Origin: Gammaproteobacteria bacterium
GTDB taxonomy: Bacteria > Pseudomonadota > Gammaproteobacteria > SZUA-140
Direction: 5' to 3'
Assembly: GCA_020845975.1 (NCBI GenBank)
Contig: JADLET010000137.1
Location: forward strand, 1 to 32,142
DNA: 32,142 nucleotides
In this document: piece by piece, positions 30,875 to 32,142 of the stretch
Layout: every line of letters starts with the position of its first letter
Position numbering within the stretch: the first letter of the stretch is position 1
Position numbers and translations under genes: made by a program
The notes under the pieces: model-generated
Database searches by the model: none
The model's input: the letters and a program-made list of their open reading frames with translations, nothing else
Told to the model about the DNA's origin: nothing

Positions 30875-30965
30875 ATGTAGCCTGGATGCAGGCGCGCAGC
30901 GCCGGAATCCGGGAGGTTCTTTCCACCCCGTTCCCGGATGTCGCTTCGCTTTATCCGGGCTACAT
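30875..30965. repeat. REP-like long-hairpin element, copy 3
   Basis: atgtagcctggatgcaggcg...cgctttatccgggctacat; same architecture with more divergence in the left arm and loop. Confidence 0.83.
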
Positions 30966-30969
30966 GCAT

Positions 30970-30995
30970 GGCCCTGGGGCCTTAGTCCTTTTTTT
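30970..30995 (+). terminator. Possible weak terminator between the repeat array and sucC
   Basis: Short GC hairpin ggccctggggcc followed by ttagtcc and a run of 7 T. Confidence 0.3.
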
Positions 30996-31040
30996 GGATT
31001 TATGCTATCGTACGCGCTTTATGAATACGCTCCGGATCGC

Positions 31041-32142
31041 ATGAATCTCCACGAATTTCAGGCCAAGGCCCTGCTGGCCGAGTACGGCGTTGCCGTGCCC
31101 GCGCATCGCGTCGTTTCGCAGGCGGATGAAGCGAAGGCTGCGCTCGACGCGCTCGGCGGCTCCGACTGGGTCGTCAAGGCGCAGGTGCACGCCGGCGGGC
31201 GTGGCAAGGCCGGCGGGGTCAAGCGGGTGCGCAACCGCGAGGAAGCGATCACGGCGATTCGCGCGCTGCTTGGCACACGCCTCGTCACCTACCAGACCGG
31301 CGCCGACGGCCAGCCGGTCAACGATATCCTGATCGAGAAACCCTCGAACATCGTCCGCGAACTGTACCTCGGCATGGTCGTCGACCGCGCGCAGCGCAAG
31401 GCGGTGCTGATGGCCTCGACCGAGGGCGGCGTCGACATCGAGACCGTCGCGGCGAAATCCCCGGACAAGATCCTGCGCGCGGCCATCCACCCGCTGGTCG
31501 GCCTGCAGCCGTATCAGTGCCGCGAGCTCGCCTTCGGGCTCGGCCTGACCGGCGAGCAGATGAAGCAGTTCCAGGCCATCGCGATGGGACTCGCGCGCAT
31601 GTTCCGCGAGCGCGACCTCTCGCTGCTCGAGATCAATCCGCTGGCCGTCACCGACGCCGGCGACCTGCTGTGCCTCGACGCCAAGATCAACGTTGACGAC
31701 AACGCGCTCTACCGCCAGAAGAAACTCGCAGAGCAGCGCGACCTGCGCCAGGAGGACGCGCGCGAGGTGCGCGCCAAGCAGTGGGACCTGAGCTACATCG
31801 CGCTCGACGGCGACATCGGCTGCATGGTCAACGGCGCCGGGCTCGCGATGGCGACCATGGACCTGGTGCAGCTGCACGGCGGCCGGCCGGCGAACTTCCT
31901 CGACGTCGGCGGCACCGCAACGAAAGAGCGCGTGGCCGAGGCGTTCAAGATCATCCTCGACGACAAGAATGTGAAGGGTGTGCTGGTCAACATCTTCGGC
32001 GGCATCGTGCGCTGCGACTTCATCGCCGACGGCGTGGTCGGCGCGGTGGCGGAAGTCGGCATCAAGGTGCCGGTCGTCGTGCGCCTCGAAGGCACCAACG
32101 CCGAACTCGGGCGCGACATCCTGCGCAAGAGCGGGCTCACCA
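31041..32142 (+). CDS. sucC: Succinate-CoA ligase [ADP-forming] beta subunit (3' truncated by window end)
   Basis: [109 protein letters not shown]; frame open to the window end. Confidence 0.96.
   Translation, partial: MNLHEFQAKALLAEYGVAVPAHRVVSQADEAKAALDALGGSDWVVKAQVHAGGRGKAGGVKRVRNREEAITAIRALLGTRLVTYQTGADGQPVNDILIEKPSNIVRELYLGMVVDRAQRKAVLMASTEGGVDIETVAAKSPDKILRAAIHPLVGLQPYQCRELAFGLGLTGEQMKQFQAIAMGLARMFRERDLSLLEINPLAVTDAGDLLCLDAKINVDDNALYRQKKLAEQRDLRQEDAREVRAKQWDLSYIALDGDIGCMVNGAGLAMATMDLVQLHGGRPANFLDVGGTATKERVAEAFKIILDDKNVKGVLVNIFGGIVRCDFIADGVVGAVAEVGIKVPVVVRLEGTNAELGRDILRKSGLT

Noticed and set aside
30709-30969. 86-aa minus-strand ORF over the REP-like array (and plus-strand ORF 30805-31044)
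   Set aside because: Peptides are translations of the repeat units (e.g. [14 protein letters not shown]) and are typical spurious annotations over such repeats.

Overview
High-GC gammaproteobacterial chromosomal window, almost fully coding. Left to right: pstC-pstA-pstB-phoU phosphate uptake operon (+); lapA-like/tamA/tamB outer-membrane assembly operon (-); an ion-transport and stress block (+) of CPA2-type cation:proton antiporter, tandem universal stress protein, CaxA-like Na+/Ca2+ exchanger, P2-type cation ATPase and CBS-domain protein; a small Cys-rich protein (+); the prkA-yeaH-spoVR operon (-); a divergent TPR protein (+); and a sucA-sucB-lpd-(repeats)-sucC TCA block (+), with sucC truncated by the window end. 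The clearest non-coding structure is a tandem array of three ~92-nt long-hairpin REP-like elements between lpd and sucC, plus an unrelated REP-like palindrome (ggggacagatttcaaatctgtaccc) just upstream of lpd. No CRISPR array, rRNA, phage or intact transposase was recognised. I see no convincing evidence for a wholly new multi-gene system. The best candidates for follow-up are the REP array, the conserved-looking Cys-rich 84-aa protein, the divergent TPR/prkA intergenic region, and the coupled exchanger/ATPase pair.
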